Shown here piece after piece: positions 41,537-50,380 of a stretch of 64,000 nt of DNA; positions within the stretch are counted from its first letter, which is position 1; every line of letters begins with the position of its first letter. The stretch covers positions 1,674,001-1,738,000 of the forward strand of contig OY969903.1 in the NCBI GenBank assembly GCA_963704405.1, given 5' to 3'. The notes under the pieces were generated by a model. The model worked only from the letters and a program-made list of their open reading frames with translations, was not told where the DNA came from and ran no database searches. The translations under genes and the position numbers were made by a program. The DNA comes from MFD01213-c1 sp963704405 (GTDB lineage: Bacteria > Planctomycetota > Phycisphaerae > Tepidisphaerales > Tepidisphaeraceae).

Positions 41537-42334
41537 TTAAACACGCACAAGCTCTACCCGCGCAAACATGGCCAAATGTTTTTGAACCGGCCCGAGTGCC
41601 GTTTCCAATGTGCGCCAAAGCGGGAACGACCAACCTGGAGTCAGTGAACGCATGGATACACCGCCAGAGATTAGATAGCGAAACGGCATCGTCGGCGTAA
41701 CATTTCGAATCCGAAGCATCGGAAACGCTTGCGTAAACTTCTCGCGATCGCGTTCGAAGATGATCCAGGGCATCGCCCCGTTTGCTCCCGACAAAGGCCC
41801 GGTCGATGGAAACTCCCATTCCGCTGAATCGGGGCGGAACGGTTCGTGATGCAATGAGCGGTAAACCCGCTTCGACCACGCCGACACCCACGGCTCAATC
41901 ATCACCACCACACCGCCCGGGCGCAGGCAGCGTGCCGCCTCGGCAAAGAAGCGGCGGGGCTGCGGGATATGATGCAGCACGTCCGTCATAACGATCCCGC
42001 GCAGCGCGCCGTCATCAAATGGAAGCTGCTGCCCGTCCAGCACCAGCCGATTGCCCTTGCACGGAAAGATGTCCGATGTGAGCAGGCCCGGAACAAATTC
42101 TTCCAGAAAACCCGCGCCGGCTCCCAGTTCCAGCACCGGCCCGTTGTCCGGCGGAAGCGCCCTCGTGATACTGAAATACCACTCGCGATAGATTTGATAT
42201 AAAAACGGCTTTTCGCGCACGATGCGCCGCCGAAGGTTGGTTGTGCGCGGATCATCGATCTCCAGGCCGCGCGTCAGCGGGTGGGCGAGCATGTTCCGCA
42301 GCAGGCTGACAGCGCCCATGGCAATGCCTTTCAC
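41537..42334 (-). CDS. Class I SAM-dependent methyltransferase (type 11)
   Basis: 265 residues. Motif I VLELGAGAGFLEEFVPG, strand 4 GIVMTDVLHHIPQPRRFF and post-motif LRPGGVVVMIEPW are standard for Methyltransf_11. An N-terminal helical extension of about 60 residues (NMLAHPLTRGLEIDDPRTT) is typical of glycan/lipid-linked-sugar methyltransferases. It lies 25 bases downstream of the methyltransferase-GT2 fusion on the same strand, so it is probably co-expressed with it. Confidence 0.82.
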   Translation of the reverse strand: MKGIAMGAVSLLRNMLAHPLTRGLEIDDPRTTNLRRRIVREKPFLYQIYREWYFSITRALPPDNGPVLELGAGAGFLEEFVPGLLTSDIFPCKGNRLVLDGQQLPFDDGALRGIVMTDVLHHIPQPRRFFAEAARCLRPGGVVVMIEPWVSAWSKRVYRSLHHEPFRPDSAEWEFPSTGPLSGANGAMPWIIFERDREKFTQAFPMLRIRNVTPTMPFRYLISGGVSMRSLTPGWSFPLWRTLETALGPVQKHLAMFARVELVRV

Positions 42335-42359
42335 CGGTCAAAATTCACGCGATAAAAAA

Positions 42360-43832
42360 TCACACAAACTTCAATCGCCGGGCGGCGAATGCGGTCATGC
42401 GCAAGAGCAGCAGGCCGTGCTTGAATCGCTGGATGTTGGTGGTTCCGTACGTTCGTTCGCGATAGCGGATCGGGATATCGACAATCTTGAGATTGAGCTT
42501 GGCCGCCCCGAATAGAAGGTCAAAATCGCCGAACGGATCAAAGTCGCCAAAATAGTTTCGGTTGTCGGCGATCTGCTGGTAGTGGCTTTTGCGAAGAACT
42601 TTTGTGCCGCACAGTGTGTCCTTCACCGGCTGGCCGAGTAGCCAGGAAAACGCGAAGCTGAAGAATTTGTTGCCGAGCAGATTCAGGAACCGCATCGCCT
42701 GTTTCTGCATGGGATAGACAAGGCGCACCCCGTTGGCGAATTCCGCCTTGCCGGAAGCGATCGCATCGTAAAAGCGGTGCAGATCTTCCGGCGGAACGGT
42801 CAGGTCGGCATCGAGGATCATGAGGATATCGCCGGTGGCTTCAGCAAATCCCATCCGCACGGCATCTCCTTTTCCTTTGCCGGTCTGTCGGAATAATTTG
42901 CATTTTCGATGGGGATTTTCGGCAATCGTCCGCTCAATCGCCGCATAAGTGTCATCCGAGGAATGGCCTTCGACGAAGATCAATTCCGTGCCCCCGCCCA
43001 GTTCCGGCGTGCGGGCGAAGATCGCCGGCACATTTCCCGCTTCATTTCGCGCCGGTACGATGATCGATACTGTCAGCGGTGTGGTCGTCGTTGGGGGCGG
43101 GGCGGCAGGTTCAGTCAATGGCCGAGCGATCACCAGGTGCGCCAGCGCCCCCAGCCGAAACGGCCACAGCCGAACCAGGAACTTATTGACGAACGAATCA
43201 ATCAGCGGTGTGCGCACCGGCCAAAGCACTTCCTCCGAATGCCGAACCACATCAAACCCGGCCAGATACAGAAGGTTTTCCATGTCATTCGGGGCTAGCC
43301 AATTCGCCTGCCGGAGGGGCTGCGCCAATCCCAACCGCCGCCCGATCGCCAGCGGTAACTCCCAGGTCCGATTGAAAAAGTTCAAAACAACCCGGGTGTC
43401 GGGCCCCGAATGCGCCCGAACGCGATCAAGCAATTGCTGCACATCCCATACATCATTTACCAGGTCCGACAGCACGATCACATCAAACTTTTCGCCAAGA
43501 TCGATATCGTGGGCATCCGTGCAAACGAATTTGATGTCCGGATGCCGCTGAGCCGCCGCCGCGATCATCTCCTGTGAAAAATCAACGCCCACCGCATATG
43601 ACGCCCGCAGCGCCGCCAGCAGATCTCCTTGCCCGCAACCGAGCTCAAGAATTCTCATTTGGGGAGGAATTGCCAAGTGGTATAGCTCACGCAGCCGGGC
43701 ATGGTAATACCCTGCCGCCCCTCTGGACCGCCCCATGCGACGTGCTACAGAATTCCAATGCTCCCGCCGTTCACTGCGGTAGGTATCGCGGGCGGGATCT
43801 GTGAAACCAGTCATGTTGCTCCCGACAGACAA
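42360..43832 (-). CDS. Methyltransferase - GT2 glycosyltransferase fusion
   Basis: 490 residues. Residues about 20-230 form a SAM methyltransferase (ILELGCGQGDLLAALRAS, FDVIVLSDLVNDVWD). Residues about 250-490 form a GT2 glycosyltransferase of the dolichyl-phosphate-mannose-synthase kind (VSIIVPARNEAGNVPAIF, ILMILDADLTVPPEDL with the DxD motif, LGNKFFSFAF, TLCGTKVLR). The architecture suggests making and modifying a lipid-linked sugar. A downstream methyltransferase is probably in the same unit. Divergent from ftsW, 142 bases away. Confidence 0.85.
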   Translation of the reverse strand: MSVGSNMTGFTDPARDTYRSERREHWNSVARRMGRSRGAAGYYHARLRELYHLAIPPQMRILELGCGQGDLLAALRASYAVGVDFSQEMIAAAAQRHPDIKFVCTDAHDIDLGEKFDVIVLSDLVNDVWDVQQLLDRVRAHSGPDTRVVLNFFNRTWELPLAIGRRLGLAQPLRQANWLAPNDMENLLYLAGFDVVRHSEEVLWPVRTPLIDSFVNKFLVRLWPFRLGALAHLVIARPLTEPAAPPPTTTTPLTVSIIVPARNEAGNVPAIFARTPELGGGTELIFVEGHSSDDTYAAIERTIAENPHRKCKLFRQTGKGKGDAVRMGFAEATGDILMILDADLTVPPEDLHRFYDAIASGKAEFANGVRLVYPMQKQAMRFLNLLGNKFFSFAFSWLLGQPVKDTLCGTKVLRKSHYQQIADNRNYFGDFDPFGDFDLLFGAAKLNLKIVDIPIRYRERTYGTTNIQRFKHGLLLLRMTAFAARRLKFV

Positions 43833-43974
43833 TCGGATCCACCGGTCCGCACCGGTGAGGCATGGTATTCCTGATCGACACCTTCCATGCGCGCCCTGAT
43901 CGTTAAACTATATCACACGATCATTTACCTTTGCTCAAGCCCCCGCTGCCGCACGTCCGATAATCGTTCTTAGC

Positions 43975-45168
43975 ATGACCGATTCCATCTACCGTCTCCG
44001 TCACCGGGATATTCTGTGCGTTTGCGTCCTTTCCCTGCTCTGTCTGGGGGTGCTGATGGTCCATTCCGCGACCATGCGCGTCACCGGCGACACCCGCTGG
44101 CACTGGTCCAATGAAGGCAATAAACAGCTTATTTTCGCGGTCATTGCGATGGGCGTTTTTCTCGCCCTTGGGCGCATGGATTACACGCGCCTGGCGTCAA
44201 CAGGTCGCAACTGGGTCCGCAGTCCCATTACCTGGGGCCTGATAGTAGCCTCTTTCAGTTGCATCCTGGTGCTGGTGCCGCATGTGGGCATGCAGGTCAA
44301 CGGCGCTCGCCGCTGGATTAAGTTGGGGCCGGTTCAGGTGCAGCCGTCGGAACTAGCGAAGTGGGCGTCGGTCCTGTTCCTGGCATACTGGCTGGCTTAT
44401 CGCCCGGTCGATCTGAATAAATTCTTCCGCGGCTTCCTGCCGACCCTCATCCCTATTGGTCTGCTTTGCCTGCTCGTCGTCATCCAGGATTTTGGAACAG
44501 CCGCGTTGATCGCCGTCTGCTCATTGACAATGTTAATCGCCGGCCGCGCAAAAGCGTGGCATCTGCTGATCGTCATCCCGCCCGCGCTGATAGCCGGCTT
44601 CTGGTTCGTCCACCACACTCCATACCGCTGGCGGCGAATGACCGCCTTTGTCGATCCCTATGCCTCGCCCGACCGCGAAGGCTACCACATGATCCAAAGC
44701 CTTCTCAGCTTCTCCACCGGGGGTGTCCTGGGTAAAGGCCTGGGCAACGGTATCCAGAAACTTGGGTATCTTCCCGAAGACACCACCGATTTCATCTTCG
44801 CCGTCATCTGCGAAGAGCTGGGCCTGTTTGGCGCGATCTTCACAATCGCCATGTACCTCGGAATTGTCTTCGTCGCCTGGCAGGTCATCCGCCAAAAGCG
44901 AGATAGCTTCGGTTGCATGCTCGCCTTCGGCGTTGCCTCCATGCTGAGCCTTCAGGCCGTCATCAATATCGCAGTCGCAACCGTCAGCGTTCCGACCAAG
45001 GGCCTTTCGTTGCCGCTGGTCAGCGCCGGCGGAAGCGGATTGGTTATCACGGCGGCGGCTTTGGGATTAATGTACAGTGTCACCCAAAATGACCCGGATG
45101 ACCTGGCGGATGCTCTGGATGATGAACATCGGAATATCCCAATGCCGCCGATAAGAGCGGCGGCATAA
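43975..45168 (+). CDS. ftsW: Peptidoglycan glycosyltransferase FtsW
   Basis: 397 residues, about 10 helices, SEDS family. Polymerises lipid II at the division site. Motifs are NGARRWIKLG, VQPSELAKWA, IQDFGTAALIA, PYRWRRMTAF, GLGNGIQKLGYLPEDTTDF (SEDS signature), FAVICEELGLFG and TKGLSLPLVSAGGSGL. First gene of the dcw run ftsW-murG-murC-murB-ddl-ftsQ; the upstream part of a standard dcw cluster (ftsI, murE, murF, mraY, murD) is not in the window. Presence supports a peptidoglycan wall. Confidence 0.94.
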   Translation: MTDSIYRLRHRDILCVCVLSLLCLGVLMVHSATMRVTGDTRWHWSNEGNKQLIFAVIAMGVFLALGRMDYTRLASTGRNWVRSPITWGLIVASFSCILVLVPHVGMQVNGARRWIKLGPVQVQPSELAKWASVLFLAYWLAYRPVDLNKFFRGFLPTLIPIGLLCLLVVIQDFGTAALIAVCSLTMLIAGRAKAWHLLIVIPPALIAGFWFVHHTPYRWRRMTAFVDPYASPDREGYHMIQSLLSFSTGGVLGKGLGNGIQKLGYLPEDTTDFIFAVICEELGLFGAIFTIAMYLGIVFVAWQVIRQKRDSFGCMLAFGVASMLSLQAVINIAVATVSVPTKGLSLPLVSAGGSGLVITAAALGLMYSVTQNDPDDLADALDDEHRNIPMPPIRAAA

Positions 45169-45311
45169 TTCATTCGCCATAGCAGTTTGATATCCGGTCG
45201 CCCCCTGTGTCTTGCCACGGTTTTACCCGCTATCCTCTCATCGCTCGGCTTCGCCGGCTGATGCCTTGAAAGCCGTTCACAAATAATCTCATCTGCAACG
45301 AATTTTGAAAA

Positions 45312-45950
45312 ATGGCCGAACCTTCAACCATCCTCCTCGCCGGTGGCGGCACCGGCGGACACCTCTACCCCGGTATCGCCGTCGCGGATGAGCTGCGAAA
45401 TCTTCGTCCTGATTCCAGAATCATCTTTCTCTGCACCCGCCGCGAGATTGATAAAATCATTCTGGAACCGACCGGTTTCGAATTCATCCCGCAGCCGATC
45501 GTGCCGCCGGTGACTACCGTCGTCGGCCTGCTGAAATTCTGGAAAAGCTGGCGGGAAACCAAGGATCTCGTCCGCCAGGTGTTGAAAGACCGCCATCCCG
45601 CGGCTGTCTTGGGTCTTGGCGGTTATGCCGCCGGTGTCGCCGTGAAGATGGCGGCGGGGCGGGGCATTCCCACTGCCATCCTCAATCCCGATGTCATCCC
45701 CGGCAAAGCCAATCAATACCTGATGCGATCCACGCAGGCCGTCTGCTGCCAGTTTGAACAGACCGCCGACCACGTTCCGCCCGAATATCGCCCGAAGCTG
45801 AAGACCACCGGCTGCCCCATCCGGTCCGATATTACCGCCGGCTCCCATCGCGCCGCGGCCATCGCCCGGCTCGACCTGCAGCCTAATCTCAAGACATTGG
45901 TCGTCACGGGCGCATCTTCGGCGCACAAACCGTCAACGAAGCCGTCCTGA
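45312..45950 (+). CDS. murG: MurG (lipid II synthase), N-terminal part (frameshifted)
   Basis: Transfers GlcNAc to lipid I at the inner membrane. N-terminal GT28 domain with the glycine loop LAGGGTGGHLYPGIAVAD, VLGLGGYAAGVAVKMAA and IPTAILNPDVIPGKANQYL. It is correct to LVVTGASS, then out of frame to the stop at 45950. One G is missing at 45918-45920 (TCT-TCG-GGCGCA expected). As MurG is essential wherever peptidoglycan is made, a sequencing error is the likeliest cause. Confidence 0.88.
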   Translation: MAEPSTILLAGGGTGGHLYPGIAVADELRNLRPDSRIIFLCTRREIDKIILEPTGFEFIPQPIVPPVTTVVGLLKFWKSWRETKDLVRQVLKDRHPAAVLGLGGYAAGVAVKMAAGRGIPTAILNPDVIPGKANQYLMRSTQAVCCQFEQTADHVPPEYRPKLKTTGCPIRSDITAGSHRAAAIARLDLQPNLKTLVVTGASSAHKPSTKPS

Positions 45951-46435
45951 CTATGCTCCAGGGCATGCCACTTCCCGGCTGGCAGATACTGCATCTGGCC
46001 GGCCGCGATCATGCGCCGACAGTTCGAACAGACTACCGCGATCTATCCGTCGCCGCCCGTGTAATTGATTTCACTCCCGCGATGGCGGATGTATGGGCCG
46101 TCGCCGACCTCTGCATCAGTCGATCCGGAGCAAGCAGCTGCGCCGAACTCACCGCCTGTGGCGTGCCGTCGCTCCTGATGCCATATCCCTTCCACAAAGA
46201 CATGCACCAGCGCGCCAACGCCAAAGTCCTTTCCGACGCCGGCGCCGCTATCTTGATCGACGACGAAAAAGACCGCAAAAAAAACTCCGCCAAGCTCAAA
46301 CCGATCATCGAATCCCTTCTGCTCGACTCCCCGCGGCGGGACGCGATGGCCGCCGCCGCCCGGAATCTCGGCAAGCCCGCCGCCGCCCGTGCTGTCGCGG
46401 CTGTAATGACGGATTTGATCGCATCTGGTCGATAG
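45920..46435 (+). CDS. murG: MurG, C-terminal part (frameshifted)
   Basis: Restored frame from 45920: GAQTVNEAVLTML, then the UDP-GlcNAc-binding C-terminal domain with GWQILHLAGRDH, the conserved ISRSGASSCAELTACGVPSLLMPYP in outline, and HQRANAKVLSDAGAAILIDD. The first ATG in this frame is at 45953, but the conserved sequence precedes it. Ends 39 bases before murC. Confidence 0.85.
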   Translation, partial: GAQTVNEAVLTMLQGMPLPGWQILHLAGRDHAPTVRTDYRDLSVAARVIDFTPAMADVWAVADLCISRSGASSCAELTACGVPSLLMPYPFHKDMHQRANAKVLSDAGAAILIDDEKDRKKNSAKLKPIIESLLLDSPRRDAMAAAARNLGKPAAARAVAAVMTDLIASGR

Positions 46436-46474
46436 GAAGCAGGCAGGATTAAATTCTCAAAATTCCAATGCTGA

Positions 46475-47941
46475 ATGATCGAGTACCCGCTTGATCCGCA
46501 ACATTCGGGGTGTAGGATGGCGCGCATAATGGAGTCAGTGTTGCAAGACGTGCGAATGGACTCGCGATGCGTCAGCCGCTTCGCAGGCAAGCGGGTGCAT
46601 TTCATCGGCATCGGCGGGTGCGGAATGAGCGGCCTGGCCCGTATGCTTCTCGATGGCGGGGCGATCGTCAGCGGCTCTGAACCCAAGCCAAATCCACAGA
46701 CTTTTGATCTCAGCAAGCACGGCGCTCAGATCTCCCGCGATCAGATGGGCGAGCTGCTCACCCGCGAAACCGATCTGGTTGTCCGTACTGCCGCGATTCC
46801 GGATTCCAATCGCGAATTTCTTGCCGCCAAAGCCTTCGGCATCAAATCGATTAAGTATGCCGAACTGCTGGGGCAGGTGATGGCCGAACGCTTCGGCATC
46901 GCAGTCGCCGGGACGCACGGCAAATCCACCACGACGGCGATGATCGCCTATACCCTGCTTCACTGCGGAGCTGATCCGAGTTTCGTTGTCGGCGGCACCG
47001 TTCCCCAGCTTGGTGGTGGCAGCCGATCAGGCGCAAGCGATGCCTTCGTTGCAGAAGCCTGCGAATTTGACCGCAGCTTCCATAACCTTCAGCCGCGTGT
47101 TGCGATCATCACCAATGTCGAGGAAGACCACCTCGACTGCTACAAAAACATCGACGAGATTGTCGCTTCTTTCCACCATTTCGCTGGCTTGGTTCCGCCA
47201 AATGGGCTGATCCTTGCCAACGGAGAAGACCGCCGCGTGCTGCAATCGCTTGCCGGCGTCAAGGCCCCGGTGGAGATGGTCGCCTTAAGCGAAGGCTTCA
47301 GTTGGTCCACCCGCGAAACGGGCATCGTCAACGGTTGCCATGGCGGCGCAATTTCCTACAAAGGCAGGCTCGTCGCGAATCTTCAGCTTTCGGTCGCCGG
47401 CCGCCATAATCTTTTCAATGGCACCATGGCCGTCGCGGCCTGCGCCGCCTATGGCATCGACCCCGCCAAAGCCGCCGAAGCACTTGGCGGATTCACCGGT
47501 GTCGACCGGCGCATGACGGAAGTCGGCCGCGTTAATGGCGCGATTGTCGTCGACGATTACGGCCATCACCCCACCGAAGTCCGCGCCACCCTCAAAGCGA
47601 TCCGCGAAAAATACCAACCCGCCCGGCTGTTTTGCGTCTTCCAACCGCACCAGCACAGCCGCACGCGATTTCTCCTTGAAGATTTTGCCACCAGCTTCAC
47701 CGAAGCCGACGAAACCATCGTGCCCGATATTTATTTCGTCCGCGACAGCGAATCCGAGCGCCAAAAAGTCAGTGCCGCTGACCTGGTCGAGCGCATCACG
47801 CGCGCCGGCCAAAAGGCCCGTCACCTGCCGGAATTCGCGGCTATCATCAGCTATCTGAAACAGGAAGCCCGCGCCGGTGACCTGATCGTCACCATGGGCG
47901 CAGGCAATGTCTGGGAAATCGGTCGCGAGTTGGTTGGATAG
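46475..47941 (+). CDS. murC: UDP-N-acetylmuramate--L-alanine ligase
   Basis: 488 residues. Adds the first amino acid of the peptidoglycan stem. Seen are N-terminal Rossmann HFIGIGGCGMSGLARML, ATP loop VAGTHGKSTTTAMIAYTL, the acidic EACEFDRSFHNLQP segment, ITNVEEDHLDCYKNIDEI, VDDYGHHPTEVRATL and CVFQPHQHSRTRF. The true start may be one of several in-frame ATGs between 46475 and 46556; the conserved fold begins at FAGKRVHFIG. Third gene of the dcw run. Confidence 0.94.
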   Translation: MIEYPLDPQHSGCRMARIMESVLQDVRMDSRCVSRFAGKRVHFIGIGGCGMSGLARMLLDGGAIVSGSEPKPNPQTFDLSKHGAQISRDQMGELLTRETDLVVRTAAIPDSNREFLAAKAFGIKSIKYAELLGQVMAERFGIAVAGTHGKSTTTAMIAYTLLHCGADPSFVVGGTVPQLGGGSRSGASDAFVAEACEFDRSFHNLQPRVAIITNVEEDHLDCYKNIDEIVASFHHFAGLVPPNGLILANGEDRRVLQSLAGVKAPVEMVALSEGFSWSTRETGIVNGCHGGAISYKGRLVANLQLSVAGRHNLFNGTMAVAACAAYGIDPAKAAEALGGFTGVDRRMTEVGRVNGAIVVDDYGHHPTEVRATLKAIREKYQPARLFCVFQPHQHSRTRFLLEDFATSFTEADETIVPDIYFVRDSESERQKVSAADLVERITRAGQKARHLPEFAAIISYLKQEARAGDLIVTMGAGNVWEIGRELVG

Positions 47942-47945
47942 GAAT

Positions 47946-48084
47946 GTGTCCGTTCCGTTGTCAGCGTCAGTTGTCAGTTGCTCAAATTCAACCTATAGAG
48001 AATGAAGCGTCGCGCAATATCCATCGATCGCAAACGATTCATTGAATAGGCAATGTCGTTTAACAACGGACCACGGACCACTGA
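47946..48084. repeat. GTCCGTTGTCAG-type inverted repeat pair
   Basis: The left side 47946-47982 is rich in TCCGTTGTCAG/CAGTTGTCAGTTG words. The right side 48064-48084 reads CAACGGACCACGGACCACTG, an inverted relative of the same words. The family recurs at 58209-58299 in this window. It fills most of the gap between murC and murB. Confidence 0.7.
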
Positions 48085-48136
48085 AAACAGACCAGGAACA
48101 ACCAAACGCGCTTAGAAAAAACGGATTCCCTCAGTC

Positions 48137-49033
48137 ATGATCATGCACATTGCCAATCCATTCTCCGGCCTGGAAGAAATTGTCGCGGAAGATGCTCCTT
48201 TGGCTCCGTTGACCTGGTACAGGATCGGCGGACCCGCCAAGTACCTCATCCGCCCGCGCTCCATTGAAGAGCTGCAGGAAGCCGCGCGGCGATGCTCTGA
48301 AAACGAAATCCCCATCTATGTCCTGGGCCTTGGCGCAAACCTTCTGGTCAGCGACCAGGGCGTCAACGCCGCCGTCTTCCGCCTGGACCAGGAATTCTGG
48401 CGTCGCGTGAAGATTGATGGCGTTACCCTTGATGTCGGCGCAGGCGCTGACATGCAGAAACTCCTGCTTCGCACTGTCCGCGCGGGCCTGGCCGGCGTCG
48501 AGTGCCTCGCGGGCATCCCCGGCACCGTTGGTGGCGGCATCCGGATGAACGCCGGCGGCAAGTTCGGTGATATCGGCGCTGTCGTCACCCGCGTTCAGGT
48601 CATGGACGCCAACGGCGTCGTCTTCGAACGCGCGAAGGATGATCTGGTCTTCGACTACCGCAGCACGAATATCTCTGCCAAATTCATCCTTTCAGCCACG
48701 CTTGAGCTCGATCAGGATGACCCCGACCGCATCATGCGCAAGACCAAAGAAATCTGGATGTACAAGCGCAACACCCAGCCCCTGAACACGAAAAACTGCG
48801 GCTGCATCTTCAAAAACCCCCGCGGTCTCAGCGCCGGCGCCCTGATCGACCAGGCCGGCCTTAAAGGCTTCCGCGTTGGCGGCGCCGAAGTCAGCGACAA
48901 GCACGCCAACTTCATCGTCGCCCATCCCGGCTGCAAAGCCGACGACGTCATGAAGCTCGTAAAACTGATCCGCGAAAAAGTCTGGGATAAAAACCAGATC
49001 CATCTTGAGAGTGAAGTGCAGATTTGGCCGTGA
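48137..49033 (+). CDS. murB: UDP-N-acetylenolpyruvoylglucosamine reductase
   Basis: 298 residues, short (type II) MurB. NADPH/FAD enzyme forming UDP-MurNAc. Motifs are PLTWYRIGGPAKYL, VLGLGANLLVSDQG, ECLAGIPGTVGGGIRMNAG and the C-terminal CGCIFKNPRG, SDKHANFIV. The proton-donating Ser of the usual GSxFKNP motif is Cys223 here, a change known in some MurB proteins. Fourth gene of the dcw run. Confidence 0.93.
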   Translation: MIMHIANPFSGLEEIVAEDAPLAPLTWYRIGGPAKYLIRPRSIEELQEAARRCSENEIPIYVLGLGANLLVSDQGVNAAVFRLDQEFWRRVKIDGVTLDVGAGADMQKLLLRTVRAGLAGVECLAGIPGTVGGGIRMNAGGKFGDIGAVVTRVQVMDANGVVFERAKDDLVFDYRSTNISAKFILSATLELDQDDPDRIMRKTKEIWMYKRNTQPLNTKNCGCIFKNPRGLSAGALIDQAGLKGFRVGGAEVSDKHANFIVAHPGCKADDVMKLVKLIREKVWDKNQIHLESEVQIWP

Positions 49034-49125
49034 AGGAGAGCGCACAACGCTGATCGCAGTGCGCAGATCGAAATCACTTACCTCTTTGATCTGCGTTCTG
49101 CGCTCATCGCTTTGCGATAATCATT

Positions 49126-50043
49126 ATGAAAGTCACAGTCCTCTACGGCGGTCCCAGCGCCGAACGCGAAGTCAGCCTTGTGAGCGGCAAAGCCGTCATC
49201 GATGGTCTTAAATCCATGGGCCACGATGTCTTTCCCACTGATGTTTCGCCTACCGATCTTTCCGGCCTCGATCATCCTGCCGACGTCATCTTCCCCGTCC
49301 TCCACGGCCAGTTCGGTGAAAGCGGCGAACTCCAGGAGATTCTGGAGCAACGCGGCCTCGCCTTCGTCGGCAGCGGTTCCAAGGCCTCCCGCCTTGGCAT
49401 GAACAAGGTCCACACCAAAAAAGCCTGGGAAAAAGCCGGTCTGCCCACGCCCGCCTATCGCGTCATCCAGCGCGGCGATCCCCTCCCCGAAATCTCCGGC
49501 CCTTGTGTCGTCAAAGCCATCGACAGCGGCAGCAGCATTGATGTCTTTCTCTGCAAGAACCCCGCCGAACTGCCCGCCAGGGCTTATCAGGCGATTGATA
49601 CCATTCTCAAAAAGCACCAATCCGTCCTGGTCGAACAATTCATCGATGGCGTCGAACTCACCGTCGGCCTGCTCGAAGAAAAACCCCTTGCCCCCATCCG
49701 CATCATCCCCAAAGGCGAATTTTTCGATTACGAAGCCAAGTACAAAGCCAACGACACCGAGCACCGCTTCGACACCGGCTTACCGCCAAACATCGTCGAA
49801 AAATGCCGCGACCTTGCCCGCCGCGCCAATGAAGTGGTCGGGGCCCGCGACCTTGGCCGCATCGATATCATGCTCGACCGCCATCACAATCCCTTCCTGC
49901 TCGAAATCAACACACTCCCCGGCTTCACTGCCAAAAGTCTCCTCCCCGAAGCCGCCAAACACGCCGGCATCGATTTCGGCCCCTTGGTGGATCGCCTCGC
50001 CCGCCGAGCCTTCGACCGCCACCGAAAAACCATCGCGGCCTGA
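49126..50043 (+). CDS. ddl: D-alanine--D-alanine ligase
   Basis: 305 residues, ATP-grasp fold. N-terminal VLYGGPSAEREVSLVSG, VIFPVLHGQFGESGELQ, CVVKAIDSGSSIDVFL, LVEQFIDGVELTVGLLE and the metal-binding end RIDIMLDRHHNPFLLEINTLPGFT. Supplies D-Ala-D-Ala for the stem peptide and for MurF. Fifth gene of the dcw run; a 48-residue frame separates it from ftsQ. Confidence 0.94.
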   Translation: MKVTVLYGGPSAEREVSLVSGKAVIDGLKSMGHDVFPTDVSPTDLSGLDHPADVIFPVLHGQFGESGELQEILEQRGLAFVGSGSKASRLGMNKVHTKKAWEKAGLPTPAYRVIQRGDPLPEISGPCVVKAIDSGSSIDVFLCKNPAELPARAYQAIDTILKKHQSVLVEQFIDGVELTVGLLEEKPLAPIRIIPKGEFFDYEAKYKANDTEHRFDTGLPPNIVEKCRDLARRANEVVGARDLGRIDIMLDRHHNPFLLEINTLPGFTAKSLLPEAAKHAGIDFGPLVDRLARRAFDRHRKTIAA

Positions 50044-50070
50044 ATCTCAATACGCTACAATATTGCCATC

Positions 50071-50217
50071 ATGAGCATCAGCACCTTTAAGATTGGCCGG
50101 CGGGAATATGTGGTCGTTCCCCGCAAGCGCTACGAACAACTCACCCGTGCCGAGCAGGACCGCAAGGACGCAGAGATCGCGCGTAAGGGCGCGAGGAATA
50201 TCTCTCGGGAAAAATGA
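50071..50217 (+). CDS. Small basic protein, antitoxin-like N-terminus
   Basis: 48 residues: MSISTFKIGRREYVVVPRKR followed by a charged helix (YEQLTRAEQDRKDAEIARK). The KIGRREYVVVPRKRYEQL pattern resembles short antitoxin-type proteins often paired with a toxin. Downstream, an ATGA overlap opens a 15-codon frame (50214-50261) that stops at once, so any toxin partner would be lost. No good ribosome site. Between ddl and ftsQ. Confidence 0.45.
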   Translation: MSISTFKIGRREYVVVPRKRYEQLTRAEQDRKDAEIARKGARNISREK

Positions 50218-50380
50218 AGACGATTTCCCATGAAGCGTTCAAACGTAAGCTTGGATTATGATCTAATGGGGCCACCGCCGCGAGGTCTATCGTCGCCTCT
50301 GACCCTCGCCATTTTTGCTCCTGATTCCTCAACACCTCTCATCCCCAACCCCCTTTCCGTCCGATAACCCCTATAGCCCA

